DNA of 64,000 bases, taken from assembly GCF_023674465.1 (NCBI RefSeq), contig NZ_CP098400.1:2880801-2944800 (forward strand), written 5' to 3'. The translations under genes and the position numbers were made by a program. Positions 9,027-17,315 of the stretch are shown here, in pieces. Numbering within the stretch: the first letter of the stretch is position 1; each line of letters starts with the position of its first letter. The notes under the pieces are model-generated. The model saw nothing but the letters and a program-made list of their open reading frames with translations, had not been told where the DNA came from and did no database searches. This stretch comes from Xiashengella succiniciproducens (GTDB lineage: Bacteria; Bacteroidota; Bacteroidia; Bacteroidales; Marinilabiliaceae).

Positions 9027-9815
9027 ATGTCTTTACTGGCTGATAACATACGCTATCTGCGCAATCGCCTCGATTACTCGCAACAGAAGGTAGCTGACGA
9101 TCTGATGATCACGCGCGGCCGTTATGCGAAATATGAAGATGGGGCCTCCGAGCCCCCAATCGACATACTTGTTCGTATGTCGCGCTATTACAATGTGAGT
9201 ATAGACCTTTTGGTCACGGTGGATCTGCGAAAGTACTCCCTGAATGAGATACTTAAGTTGCCTGACAACCGCATACTGCTTCCCGTCAAGGTGGACAGGC
9301 ACGGTGCTAATGTTATAGAACTGGTGCCTCACAGGGCCACCATGGGCTACCTGCAGGGCTATGCTGATCCCGAATACATAGAGAGCCTGCAAACCATCTC
9401 AATTCCCTTCCTGGGACCGGGCAAGTACAGAGCCTTCCCGGCAGAGGGTGACTCCATGCCTCCCCATCCCGACGGATCATATATAATCGGCAGGTATGTA
9501 GAAAGCATCGATGATCTTAAGGCAGGCAAGACCTATGTCTTTATCACCCGCAACGAGGGTATAACCTACAAGAGATTGCAGGCAAGGGTGGGTGATGAAC
9601 TTGAACTGAGTCCCGACAATGCACTATATCATTCCTACAGAGTGCATTTGGCAGATATCTACGAGATATGGGAGTTTGCCTGTAGCATAGCAACAAGGGA
9701 ATTCGCCAAAGGAGAAGTCCAGGGCGATAATATCGCGATTATGAGGATGCTCGGCGAACTAAAAGAAGAGATTAACAACCTAAAAGAAGGGAATAAGTCT
9801 CAGGGAATGGAATAA
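9027..9815 (+). CDS. LexA-like transcriptional regulator (XRE HTH + S24 peptidase)
   Basis: A 262-residue protein with an N-terminal XRE-type helix-turn-helix (about 5-62, NIRYLRNRLDYSQQKVADDL) and a C-terminal S24 self-cleaving peptidase domain. The catalytic pair is visible as S143 in EGDSMPP and K182 in TYKRL. Repressors of this build are inactivated by RecA-stimulated self-cleavage on DNA damage. The cleavage site is not obvious; the linker at about 105-120 (GYLQGYADPEY) is where it would be expected. The C terminus ends in a probable coiled coil (about 240-258). The gene faces away from the polymerase operon across an 82-base gap with a dyad, so it probably represses both directions. Confidence 0.88.
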   Translation: MSLLADNIRYLRNRLDYSQQKVADDLMITRGRYAKYEDGASEPPIDILVRMSRYYNVSIDLLVTVDLRKYSLNEILKLPDNRILLPVKVDRHGANVIELVPHRATMGYLQGYADPEYIESLQTISIPFLGPGKYRAFPAEGDSMPPHPDGSYIIGRYVESIDDLKAGKTYVFITRNEGITYKRLQARVGDELELSPDNALYHSYRVHLADIYEIWEFACSIATREFAKGEVQGDNIAIMRMLGELKEEINNLKEGNKSQGME

Positions 9816-10120
9816 ATCGGGTCAGGTATAATAGCCTCCGTCATAAACGTGTGAATTTACAAGACGCTTAAAAAGGAAAAATCAAATCAGAGCTTTGAGA
9901 GGAGCCGGTTCAAAATAGCGAATTGAAACACAAACACCCTGGAATCTTGTTAAAGACGGAAGTAAAAGCTGTTCAGAATTTGAAGCTGAAATGCAAAACA
10001 TCTTTGAGTGACGGGACGAGTTACCTTTGAGTAACTGGAATAGGAGCAAACCAATCATATCTGAAAATCTGACAGATATAAAAAAGAAAGACTGTCACTC
10101 TCGTGACAGCCTCTTCTTAG
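9816..10120. other. Gene-free stretch between S24 regulator and initiator tRNA
   Basis: No supportable open reading frame. Small inverted repeats are present (AGTTAC/GTAACT at 10019-10036; ATATCTG/CAGATAT at 10057-10079). Next to the tRNA lies the hairpin at 10092-10109. The sequence resembles neither neighbour and nothing else stands out. Confidence 0.6.
10078..10110 (-). terminator. Terminator downstream of the initiator tRNA
   Basis: On the minus strand CTGTCAC, loop GAGA, GTGACAG form a perfect 7-bp stem (10092-10109) followed by a T-rich run (TCTTTCTTTTTT). It lies about 11 bases beyond the tRNA 3' end and fits an intrinsic terminator. Confidence 0.8.
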
Positions 10121-10193
<73 letters not shown>

Positions 10194-10239
10194 GTATATC
10201 TTAAAAACAAAATGTTGTCTCTCTTTCGAATTGCGGTTG

Positions 10240-10270
10240 CAAATATAAGAGTTGTTTTCAGCAAATGCAA
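10240..10270 (-). promoter_or_regulatory. Promoter of the initiator tRNA gene
   Basis: On the minus strand TTG (10268-10270), a 20-base spacer and TATATTTG (10240-10247) match the Bacteroidota TTG-N17-23-TAnnTTTG promoter well. It ends 47 bases before the tRNA 5' end. Confidence 0.65.
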
Positions 10271-10386
10271 CTATTCAGCCAAAAAAATGAAGCCAAAGCA
10301 CTAAACTGCTTTAAGGTCAATTTTCTAAGTTCAAAATTTTAGGTTTTAGGCTATTAATTAACAGCCTCTTAGAACTGAAGACGATT

Positions 10387-10593
10387 TCATATTTTCCTTC
10401 CAACTTCCATTCCCAACCACGGTAATAAATATCCAATACCCTTCCTTTTACTTTTGTCTTTCACATACCATCTTCTGCACTTAGGGCAGGAGTCGATAAA
10501 TCCATATATAAGCCTGTTTCTGCGGTTTTCAGGATATCCTGATATTGAAGACCTTTGAATTACCTTGTCTAATTTGTGCGATTCTTTCTTGCA
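10387..10593 (-). pseudogene. Short open frame with CxxC pair, no start codon (gene remnant?)
   Basis: 69 codons are open on the minus strand and end in TGA at 10387-10389, but no ATG, GTG or TTG is available before the upstream in-frame stop. The product has one zinc-ribbon-like pair in DSCPKCRRWYV and is rich in Lys and Arg. An ATG exists just upstream in another frame (at about 10594), so a frameshift may have broken a small gene. It could also be chance. Confidence 0.3.
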
Positions 10594-10879
10594 TAATATA
10601 AATTATTAGTCTTTATTTATCAAAGAAATTATTGAATCTAAATACCCCGGTTTTCTTGATGAAGACTAGCCGGGATTTAACTTTAAACCCCAATTATGCT
10701 GCTACTCATCTTTTTTTTTCAATTTCAATACAGCTCTCAAAGGGCTTCCAGAGTTCCGCTATTATCACCAACATTATCCCCGGAGTAATTATCGATTAAA
10801 CTTTTGATAGAGGTATAACTGGTCTGAGCTTTGCTTTTAATTTCAATCTGTTCTTGCTTAAGAGCTGTGGTTGTTTACA

Positions 10880-11050
10880 GCAAGGGAACTTCCTGCATTA
10901 TATAATTATTGATCTTTGTTTTACCACTTAATTAAGACTGCCTATGAACACGAGAGGGGAAAGAAACAACCCATCCCCCGACAAGCGAAGAATGGGTTGA
11001 ATACTAATTAATTATTAACGGGGTTGCAGCCCCACTAATTTTACAAAGTT
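10880..11050 (+). promoter_or_regulatory. Conserved leader A: structured 5' region of lipoprotein gene A
   Basis: This stretch is nearly the same as the one before the second lipoprotein gene (15963-16131). From 10914 to the ATG only about 7 of 137 bases differ, and 10956-11018 is identical over 63 bases. It can form a stem CAACCCAT/ATGGGTTG (10967-10974 with 10992-10999) and a stem GGGG/CCCC around TTGCAG (11020-11033) ending 17 bases before the ATG. GGGGA at 10956-10960 could instead pair with TCCCC at 10974-10978, clashing with the first stem. The following coding sequences are unlike, so conservation acts on the leader itself or reflects recent copying. No known riboswitch is recognised. 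Confidence 0.6.
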
Positions 11051-12577
11051 ATGAAATTTAATTATTCGAATCTGTGCAGACTAAAGATAATACTTGTATC
11101 TGCATTTCTTTGTGTGCTTATGCCTTCTTGTGAAAATGATGAAACAGCAATCGCTGAAAACATAGGTAGCATTAGCTCTAACAGCAACGGCTATGTAGTT
11201 GAAGATGGATACTTGAGCTTTACTTCTCAGGATGCGTTTAATGAATACTTTATGCAAGTTGAGAATGCTTTAGGGAATAACGGTGCATTAAAGAGTTCAT
11301 CGAGCAGGATTGTGGATATTGAAGGGTTTGTACCATTGGTCGATATGGTAGGTGGGCAAAGCTCATTAAAAAGTGGCAATTCTTCAGAAGAAGAAGTTTT
11401 TGTTGAAATTTTGAATGAATTAATTCCTGTCGAACCTTTACATTACTTATTAGATACCATAAGCAGGGTGAAAGTTTGTGATGATATTTTTCAAATAACG
11501 CCTTTCGGATCATTTGTTTATAAAAAGGAGTTTGAAGAAGAATTTTTTAACTTAATCGAAACGCTCCCGGATAAACTCTTTGATTACTCGCATCAGATTG
11601 ATAGTGTCACATATATGTTTGGGAATGTCAAATTAATAGACACTTATAAGCATATAGAGAATCAACTATTTGATGAAAACGCAATGTTGTCCAGTATTTT
11701 AGATGAAGATAATAGCGATGAATCTTCTGGGACTTTAAAAAGTGCAAGTAGTAAAATTGATTCAAAATTGACTACGTTATATGGTTTAGAAAATCATAAA
11801 GTTAATGGAGGAGTTTTCCACGATAACAACCGAAGTAATTATTTCGATAGTAATACTAGGGTAAGAGTTCGATTGTATGACTATGATTTCGGGGTATACA
11901 AGGGCGCAGGTTTTACCTGCAAGTTCCAAAAAAAGAAGAAACAAACCGTTACAGTACGCAAGTATGGCCTATTTGGTCCGAAAAGGGAAATAACCTTATA
12001 TACATATTGGTCTTCCACAATTAACCCTGAAATAGCGATTGGGATAGACTTCTTTGAAGGTTATACTGAATTTACCGATTTTGGTCTTTCTGTGGATGAG
12101 AATGGCTTTCCTATAAATTATAATCACCATAAGACATTCTCTAAAGGAATAGCTTCTTTGGTTAAAAAAGGGACAAATTATTTATTTGAAGATGTAAGGG
12201 GTTGGGCAGATAGAGGATGGTTGTTTGAAACAAAATTAAAATTTAACATAGGAAGCAATGATGTAAATCTTCTGAGAGAAGCTTATGATGCTGGCACGGA
12301 TGTAATTATGTCTGAGGTTCGCAGTCAAGTTTATAATACTGTTCAGACAGCAGCACCAACTAGATACATAAAGCGTGATGAAAAGTTATACCCTAACAGA
12401 AGATGGGTAACATATTGGGGGGTTAATGAATACAAAAATCGCGGTCATATCGATGTCACCCTAGGTTTACCCTCTTATGGAATTCCAGCACCAAATAAGT
12501 TTCATATAAAAGAAGTGTATATTTTCGGTGCAGCTAAATATAATGGTAAATGGAAAGGTGTTAGGTTATATATGTAA
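11051..12577 (+). CDS. Surface lipoprotein of unknown function (unit A)
   Basis: A 508-residue protein with a lipoprotein signal peptide (LKIILVSAFLCVLMPSC, lipid-bearing Cys near residue 27), followed by an acidic, Ser/Asn-rich segment. That fits export to the outer membrane, possibly the cell surface. Residues about 45-65 read VEDGYLSFTSQDAFNEY. The tripeptide LKS recurs three times (in GALKSSSS, SSLKSGNS, GTLKSASS), each in a Ser-rich linker between blocks. The C-terminal part (about 250-508) looks beta-rich. I do not recognise the family. It follows conserved leader A by position, is closed by a strong hairpin, and precedes two barrel-like genes, as in unit B. Codon use is A/T-rich relative to the flanking housekeeping genes. 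Confidence 0.8.
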   Translation: MKFNYSNLCRLKIILVSAFLCVLMPSCENDETAIAENIGSISSNSNGYVVEDGYLSFTSQDAFNEYFMQVENALGNNGALKSSSSRIVDIEGFVPLVDMVGGQSSLKSGNSSEEEVFVEILNELIPVEPLHYLLDTISRVKVCDDIFQITPFGSFVYKKEFEEEFFNLIETLPDKLFDYSHQIDSVTYMFGNVKLIDTYKHIENQLFDENAMLSSILDEDNSDESSGTLKSASSKIDSKLTTLYGLENHKVNGGVFHDNNRSNYFDSNTRVRVRLYDYDFGVYKGAGFTCKFQKKKKQTVTVRKYGLFGPKREITLYTYWSSTINPEIAIGIDFFEGYTEFTDFGLSVDENGFPINYNHHKTFSKGIASLVKKGTNYLFEDVRGWADRGWLFETKLKFNIGSNDVNLLREAYDAGTDVIMSEVRSQVYNTVQTAAPTRYIKRDEKLYPNRRWVTYWGVNEYKNRGHIDVTLGLPSYGIPAPNKFHIKEVYIFGAAKYNGKWKGVRLYM

Positions 12578-12586
12578 TTTTATATT

Positions 12587-12626
12587 AAAAGTTAAGTGAA
12601 GCGTTCCGCTTTACTTAACTTTTCTA
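12587..12626 (+). terminator. Strong hairpin terminator after lipoprotein A
   Basis: Arms of 17 bases (12587-12603 and 12607-12623) pair with a single G-T wobble around a TTC loop, and the 3' arm ends in TTTT. It should end most transcripts from leader A before the barrel genes, so those need read-through or their own promoter. Confidence 0.8.
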
Positions 12627-12641
12627 GAAAACAGGATATTT

Positions 12642-13160
12642 ATGAAAAACATTGCGTTCTTGATTTTTTGCAGTTTTGCTACAATTGGGTTGAACGCCCA
12701 GACAAAACACTTTGTTAACTTAAGACTTGTCCAGCCGGGTATCGAATATCAATTTGGGATAAAGAATGATTTACTTGCGACCATAGATTTTGGTTTTGGA
12801 GTAACTAATCTATCCTATAATAGTGAAGATGGCATGGAGCTATATTTATCTACTCTTTCGAATCTCTCAATAAAAAAAGTCTATAACAATAATAAGGTCA
12901 TAAATCGGAATAATAGTTTATTGTCATATTCCGGAGACTATTATGGGATAAGGAGTTTTATGTATAATAGAAATGTGAGCGACCATTCAGATAGTGAAAG
13001 TTTCAATTTCGCTGTTGGACCTGTTTGGGGAGTTCAGCGGTATTATAAACTGTTTTATTACCAATTTGAGGTAGGAGTAGGATATTATAATGTAAAGGGG
13101 GAGAATGATCTTGCTCCTTTAGTAAGGGTCTGTGCAGGGATAAATTTGAAAAGATGGTAA
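12642..13160 (+). CDS. Small outer-membrane barrel-like protein (unit A, family X)
   Basis: A 172-residue protein with a cleavable signal peptide (about 1-19, ending LNAQ) and then alternating hydrophobic and aromatic strands ending in a hydrophobic C terminus, as in small outer-membrane beta-barrels. Family and function are not recognised. The middle and C-terminal layout (GDYYG...GPVWGVQR...FEVGVGYY) resembles that of the 195-residue protein at 18682-19269 (GNYLS...PMYGLKR...FELAYGIGYG), so the two are probably distant paralogues in matching places of units A and B. Its last 7 bases overlap the start of the next gene, indicating translational coupling. Confidence 0.75.
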   Translation: MKNIAFLIFCSFATIGLNAQTKHFVNLRLVQPGIEYQFGIKNDLLATIDFGFGVTNLSYNSEDGMELYLSTLSNLSIKKVYNNNKVINRNNSLLSYSGDYYGIRSFMYNRNVSDHSDSESFNFAVGPVWGVQRYYKLFYYQFEVGVGYYNVKGENDLAPLVRVCAGINLKRW

Positions 13161-13802
13161 AAAGTTTATTCTTCTTGTTGTGCATGTTATCCGGATTTTG
13201 TCATTCCGGCATAGCGCAGCTTAGCTACAGGTTGGAGTTAGGCGCAGGTACAAGTCCTTATTTTGATTATAATGTTGCCCAAACAGTTAGCGGTGGTGTT
13301 GGATATAGTTTCTTTGAGGAGTTAACTGTTTTTGGAGGCATTAATATGTTCTCCCAGAGATCTTACCTTTTCCCCTTTGAGAAGGGAACTGAAGATGAGG
13401 TGTGGGAGGAAAACAGAACAGAAAGTTTCACCTCCTTTCTTTTGCAGGCCGGAATCCATCATTCACTGACCTTGAAAACTTTTACAAAAGACAGGAGCCA
13501 GTGGGAATACACCCGGATAGGAGTGTTCCCTGAAGTAAATGCATACTTCAATCCACACCTTAAACGCAAGTATAATGCCGGTGATGGCGTGGAATACAAA
13601 GCGCCGTATTCAACCCAGCTTGCTTATGGTTTTGGTGGTGGAATTTTTTATGGTGCATGGAGTAAGTACCTTGCCTTAAAGTATGAATGTAATACAATAG
13701 ATAATCCGGAGAGTATCTATAAAATAGTGCCGGATATGGATAAACGCGGCAGATTTAACCATGTGATAAGCCTGATTCTTGTGTTCAGATAATATGTTCG
13801 AA
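13153..13802 (+). repeat. 650-bp repeat, copy 1 (pairs with 19273-19922)
   Basis: From GATGGTAAAAAG to ATGTTCGAA this stretch is the same as 19273-19922 except for 14 single-base differences, all between 13327 and 13466. About 175 bases before and 335 bases after this patch are identical. The left boundary is the gene start. The right boundary is the left end of the IS element. Confidence 0.93.
13154..13792 (+). CDS. Outer-membrane barrel-like protein, family Y, copy 1
   Basis: A 212-residue protein with a signal peptide (about 1-21, ending SGIAQ) and strand-rich sequence ending in the hydrophobic ISLILVFR, fitting an outer-membrane beta-barrel. Function is unknown. The product differs from the copy at 19274 at only two residues (Gly/Val in FGGINMF, Pro/Ser in LFPFEK). 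It also shares IGVFPEV and GFGGGIFYG...LALKYE with the 233-residue protein at 17948, so all three form one paralogous family. It overlaps the preceding gene by 7 bases. The IS element starts 11 bases after its stop. Confidence 0.8.
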   Translation: MVKSLFFLLCMLSGFCHSGIAQLSYRLELGAGTSPYFDYNVAQTVSGGVGYSFFEELTVFGGINMFSQRSYLFPFEKGTEDEVWEENRTESFTSFLLQAGIHHSLTLKTFTKDRSQWEYTRIGVFPEVNAYFNPHLKRKYNAGDGVEYKAPYSTQLAYGFGGGIFYGAWSKYLALKYECNTIDNPESIYKIVPDMDKRGRFNHVISLILVFR

Positions 13803-15119
13803 CATTACTGTCCCATTAAAATCTAAAAAAGTTCTTTGAAATATTTGAAATTTAGTTAATTACAGAGGTTTTTAGAGCGAACGGACTTGAATTTTTAGTT
13901 TTGCATCAGATAAATCTGAATGCATATGTATCAAGACAAATACGTTTTCGCTCAACTGGTCTCGTTTCTAAATCGAAGCAAATTCAATCGTATTGTTGCC
14001 AAATACAATGGAGACAAATACGTGAAGCATTTCACTTGTTGGAATCAATTGCTTTCTTTGATGTTCGGGCAATTGTCAAATCGTGAAAGTCTTAGAGATT
14101 TGATTGTCGCACTTGATGCTCATCACTCCAAATCTTATCATCTGGGCTTGGGCAAGAATATATCAAAATCATCTCTGGCCAGAGCCAATCAAGACAGAGA
14201 CTATCACATCTTTGAAGAGTATGCTTACTATCTGGTAAACGAAGCCAGACAGAAACGAGTTGCTGACATCTTCAAAATTGAAGGCAATGTCTATGCTTTT
14301 GATTCAACGACGATTGACTTGTGCCTTTCCGTATTCTGGTGGGCGAAGTTTCGTAAGAAAAAAGGCGGAATCAAAGTGCATACATTATATGATGTGGAGA
14401 CACAGATACCAGCATTTTTCCATATCACGGAAGCTTCTGTTCACGACTCTACTGCAATGAAAGAAATCCCTTATGAATCAGGCTCATATTACATATTTGA
14501 CCGTGCATATAATCACTTCAAAATGTTGTTTAAGATTCATCAGATAGGAGCTTTCTATGTTTTAAGAGCCAAAAAGAATCTACAATGCAAGATGATAAAA
14601 TGGAAACGAAGATTGCCCAAGAACGTACTTTCAGACGTAACAATTGAATTGACAGGTTTTTATCCTAAACAATACTATCCAGAACATCTTAGATTGGTCA
14701 GATATTGGGATGAAGAACAAAAGCGTGAGCTTGTATTCTTAACCAATGCGATGCACATTTCTGCACTTCAAGTTGCTGACCTTTACAAGAACCGCTGGCA
14801 AGTCGAGCTTTTCTTCAAGTGGCTAAAGCAACATCTAAAAGTCAAGAAATTCTGGGGAACTACTGAAAATGCTGTTCGAATTCAAATCTACGCCGCGATG
14901 TGCACTTATTGCTTGGTGGCAATCGTCCAAAAAGACATGCAACTTGACAGAAGTACATATGAGGTTTTGCAGATACTGAGTATTTCTTTAACAGATAAAA
15001 CTCATCTTCGAGACCTATTTGAGAGAACTAAATTTCAAAATGACAAAGAACGTTTTAGGCTTAGTGAGCCAAATTTGTTTAATTTTTAATACCGTCCCAA
15101 TTTTAATGGGACACTAGTG
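13803..15119 (+). mobile_element. IS4-family insertion sequence
   Basis: A 1317-bp element with one transposase gene and imperfect terminal inverted repeats: 18 of 20 bases match between CATTACTGTCCCATTAAAAT at the left end and the complement of the right end (15100-15119). The left end falls exactly where the similarity between the two 650-bp repeat copies stops, which supports the boundary. No target duplication is visible: the left flank ends ATGTTCGAA and the right flank begins ATGAGAATC. That points to a rearrangement after insertion. The right end abuts a fragment of a different transposase. Confidence 0.85.
13920..15089 (+). CDS. IS4-family transposase
   Basis: A 389-residue DDE transposase with a DUF4372-like N-terminal domain (about 1-75) and a DDE_Tnp_1 core. 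The catalytic triad is visible as D128 (YAFDSTTID), D194 (IFDRAY) and E296. The IS4 signature Y-2-R-3-E-6-K is perfect (Y289, R292, E296, K303). It is full length with no frameshift, so the element is probably still able to move. Starts at 13920 or at the second ATG at 13926 are equally possible. It lies between inverted repeats at 13803 and 15119. Confidence 0.95.
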   Translation: MHMYQDKYVFAQLVSFLNRSKFNRIVAKYNGDKYVKHFTCWNQLLSLMFGQLSNRESLRDLIVALDAHHSKSYHLGLGKNISKSSLARANQDRDYHIFEEYAYYLVNEARQKRVADIFKIEGNVYAFDSTTIDLCLSVFWWAKFRKKKGGIKVHTLYDVETQIPAFFHITEASVHDSTAMKEIPYESGSYYIFDRAYNHFKMLFKIHQIGAFYVLRAKKNLQCKMIKWKRRLPKNVLSDVTIELTGFYPKQYYPEHLRLVRYWDEEQKRELVFLTNAMHISALQVADLYKNRWQVELFFKWLKQHLKVKKFWGTTENAVRIQIYAAMCTYCLVAIVQKDMQLDRSTYEVLQILSISLTDKTHLRDLFERTKFQNDKERFRLSEPNLFNF

Positions 15120-15727
15120 ATGAGAATCATTTTGTTACCAGAATAAAAGACAACATTCTTTTTGAGTCGATTAGGGAGTGCGACCTTCCTGATGATAAAG
15201 ATGAGCATATTCTAAAAGATGAAATAATACGGCTTACTGGTAAATCGGCTATAGGAAATGGGATGGACATGGTGGAACTGCGCCGCGTTGTTGTTTATAT
15301 CGAGGAAGGAAACCGGACGGTAGAGTTGATATGCAACAATTTGGAGTGGAGTACCGCTACAATAGCTGAACTTTACAGAAGGCGTTGGTTAATTGAGACC
15401 TTTTTTAAGCTAATAAAGCAAAACCTTCAAATCAAAACATTTTTAGGAACAACCCCCAACGCTTGTAAGTCACAAATTTTCATTTCTTTGATATGCTATC
15501 TTCTATTAGAGCTTATTCGTAGAACAATAAGTAAAACAAAACATCGCTTTGGGCACTTTGTTACCCTAATAAGGGTGTGTCTTACCCAGTACAATAGACT
15601 GGGATACATCGTCAACGAAATTAAAATAGGAGTAAGAGATGCACGCAAAAAGCAGAAGCCACCGCCAAACCTTTTTAGTTCTCACCATGTAGAGAAAGAT
15701 TTTGAGCAGCTAATTCTTGGTTTTTAA
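15113..15727 (+). pseudogene. C-terminal fragment of a second, different IS4-type transposase
   Basis: The frame is open from within the right end of the IS (TSDENHFVTRIKDN) to TAA at 15725-15727 with no stop. Only the C-terminal half of a transposase is present; the two catalytic aspartates and any start are missing. The IS4 signature is intact in YRRRWLIETFFKLIKQ. The sequence is clearly different from the complete transposase next door. Its 5' half was lost, probably when the IS4 element recombined, because the IS left flank is the barrel gene and not the missing half. An internal ATG at 15263 exists but would give only 154 residues. Non-functional. Confidence 0.85.
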
Positions 15728-15962
15728 TGGCTAAGTATTTAATTATAAGCAACTAAATAATTTGAAAATAACTAAAAATCAAATTGTTCGGACACGTATG
15801 ATTTGTCAAAGAAATATTTAATCAAAATACTCCGTTTTTCTTAATGTAGATTAGCGGAGATTTAACTTTAAACCAAACACTATGTTAACATTTCTTTTTA
15901 AAATACAGTTACGCTGTCAAGTGGCTTTCAGAGTTCCACTTTTATCACCGTTATTTTGACTG
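15728..15962. other. A/T-rich stretch before leader B
   Basis: No gene. From about 15805 it is a diverged copy of the region upstream of leader A (from about 10610), keeping GAGATTTAACTTTAAACC and CAGAGTTCC blocks. The first 70 bases are probably the residual end of the broken transposon. Confidence 0.55.
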
Positions 15963-16131
15963 TAAGGAGACTTCCTGTATTATATAATATTAATCTTTGT
16001 TTTACCACTTAATTAAGACTGCCTATGAACATATGCGGGGAAAGAAACAACCCATCCCCCGACAAGCGAAGAATGGGTTGAATACTAATTAATTATTAAA
16101 GGGGTTGCAGCCCCACTAATTTTGTAAAGTT
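15963..16131 (+). promoter_or_regulatory. Conserved leader B: structured 5' region of lipoprotein gene B
   Basis: Second copy of leader A. The 63 bases at 16037-16099 are identical to 10956-11018, and the stretch from 15995 to the ATG is about 95% identical. The stems are kept: CAACCCAT/ATGGGTTG at 16048-16055 and 16073-16080, and GGGG/CCCC around TTGCAG at 16101-16114. Differences fall before the first stem and next to the second. Whether it acts as RNA, as promoter or as a recombination target cannot be told from the sequence. Confidence 0.6.
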
Positions 16132-17304
16132 ATGAAAATTTTAATTTTATTTGCTGTGTGTGTTTTATGTAGCTGTAGTAAAGATTCTAATGATTTTGCA
16201 GTTGAAGAACAATATGATAGTGAATTAAGTGCTGATGAGGCTTTGCTTAAGTCTCAATTATCTAAAGCAGCTTCAGTTTTGTCTCGTTTAACTTCAATCT
16301 CTGAAGTTGATGAAGAATTGAAGAGTATTGGAAACACGTTTGAAGTTGCTGATAGTTCTTTTTCTTTAAAGGAAATCTTAACTCAAGAACCTGTATTGAA
16401 ATCAACAGAAGATAAATTTGCAAATTTACGTGCTTGTTTTTATAAAAATAGAGATTTAAAAAGTGTAAGTCCTATTGATTCATTATTATCTTCGATTATA
16501 GACTATGATTATGTAATGTGGATGCCATATCCATTAGAGTGGTATCCCGACGACAGACAATTCTTAACTATTGTTTCTCATCCATTGGATAATGAAGTAG
16601 AAGGAATAGGATACAGATGGATAAATGGAAAGCTTGAGGAGGTTTTAGTTAATGATGATTACAATGAGGAGTATCCAGTTTTGATTGTTACCCCAAAATA
16701 CCTTGCAGGTGATGATTTGAATTTAAACCTATCTAGTAGCTTGAAAAGCAGTGTGGGTGATGAGATCTTGCAAGTTAGGATAGGAGAATTCAGAACAAGA
16801 TCAAAATTTGGAACAGGATTTTTTAAAAAGAATGTGACTTTTGAAATACACAGGGGGCAAGGGGAGGTAAATGCCGATGGTAAAACCATTACCACGAGCT
16901 GGCCGACCAAAATTGGTTTTAACGTTTCTAAAAAGCATATAAAAGCAGCTAAAAAGGGCTGGACGAAGTATAAAAATGGGGGCTGGGTATCCGTTAATGT
17001 TTTATGGGATTATAATTGGAAAAAAGGAAAAACTGAGCAGGGTTTAGTTTTAGTTTGTACTAGTGGATCTGATAAAAAAGAAACTGTAACAGTTAGTGTT
17101 TCTGCAAATGAAAAGGGCGATATAAGTGCTACGATTAAAGAAGAAACTAAGCTGGAGGTTAAAGGTAAAGTTGTTGGAAATGCAACAATTGATAGAGACG
17201 GTTTCTTGAAAATGAATAAAAGCCATTATGAGATGAGAGGCGCATGGGCTGTTCACTCAGTTCATGGGGATGTGAAATTCACAATGCCACATTCATTAAA
17301 CTAA
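16132..17304 (+). CDS. Surface lipoprotein of unknown function (unit B)
   Basis: A 390-residue protein with a short lipoprotein signal (MKILILFAVCVLCSC, lipid-bearing Cys at about 15) followed by an acidic stretch, fitting outer-membrane and perhaps surface display. LKS recurs several times (ALLKSQ, ELKSIG, VLKSTE, DLKSVS, SLKSSV). The C-terminal half (about 210-390) is strand-rich with many Lys and Trp. Family not recognised. It has no evident sequence match to lipoprotein A beyond LKS and the shared leader, yet holds the same place in its unit. A long hairpin follows at 17316-17341. Confidence 0.8.
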   Translation: MKILILFAVCVLCSCSKDSNDFAVEEQYDSELSADEALLKSQLSKAASVLSRLTSISEVDEELKSIGNTFEVADSSFSLKEILTQEPVLKSTEDKFANLRACFYKNRDLKSVSPIDSLLSSIIDYDYVMWMPYPLEWYPDDRQFLTIVSHPLDNEVEGIGYRWINGKLEEVLVNDDYNEEYPVLIVTPKYLAGDDLNLNLSSSLKSSVGDEILQVRIGEFRTRSKFGTGFFKKNVTFEIHRGQGEVNADGKTITTSWPTKIGFNVSKKHIKAAKKGWTKYKNGGWVSVNVLWDYNWKKGKTEQGLVLVCTSGSDKKETVTVSVSANEKGDISATIKEETKLEVKGKVVGNATIDRDGFLKMNKSHYEMRGAWAVHSVHGDVKFTMPHSLN

Positions 17305-17315
17305 CCTTCTATTTA

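Larger units (their letters stand above)
10194..10880. other. Long A/T-rich non-coding stretch before accessory unit A
   Basis: Apart from the tRNA promoter and a short unstarted frame at 10387-10593, I see no gene. The part from about 10610 is a diverged copy of 15805-15960: both contain TCAAAGAAAT, then a motif ending GGGATTTAACTTTAAACC or GAGATTTAACTTTAAACC, then a block with CAGAGTTCC. So the region upstream of the conserved leader also belongs to the duplicated unit. This copy is about 100 bases longer. Confidence 0.6.
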
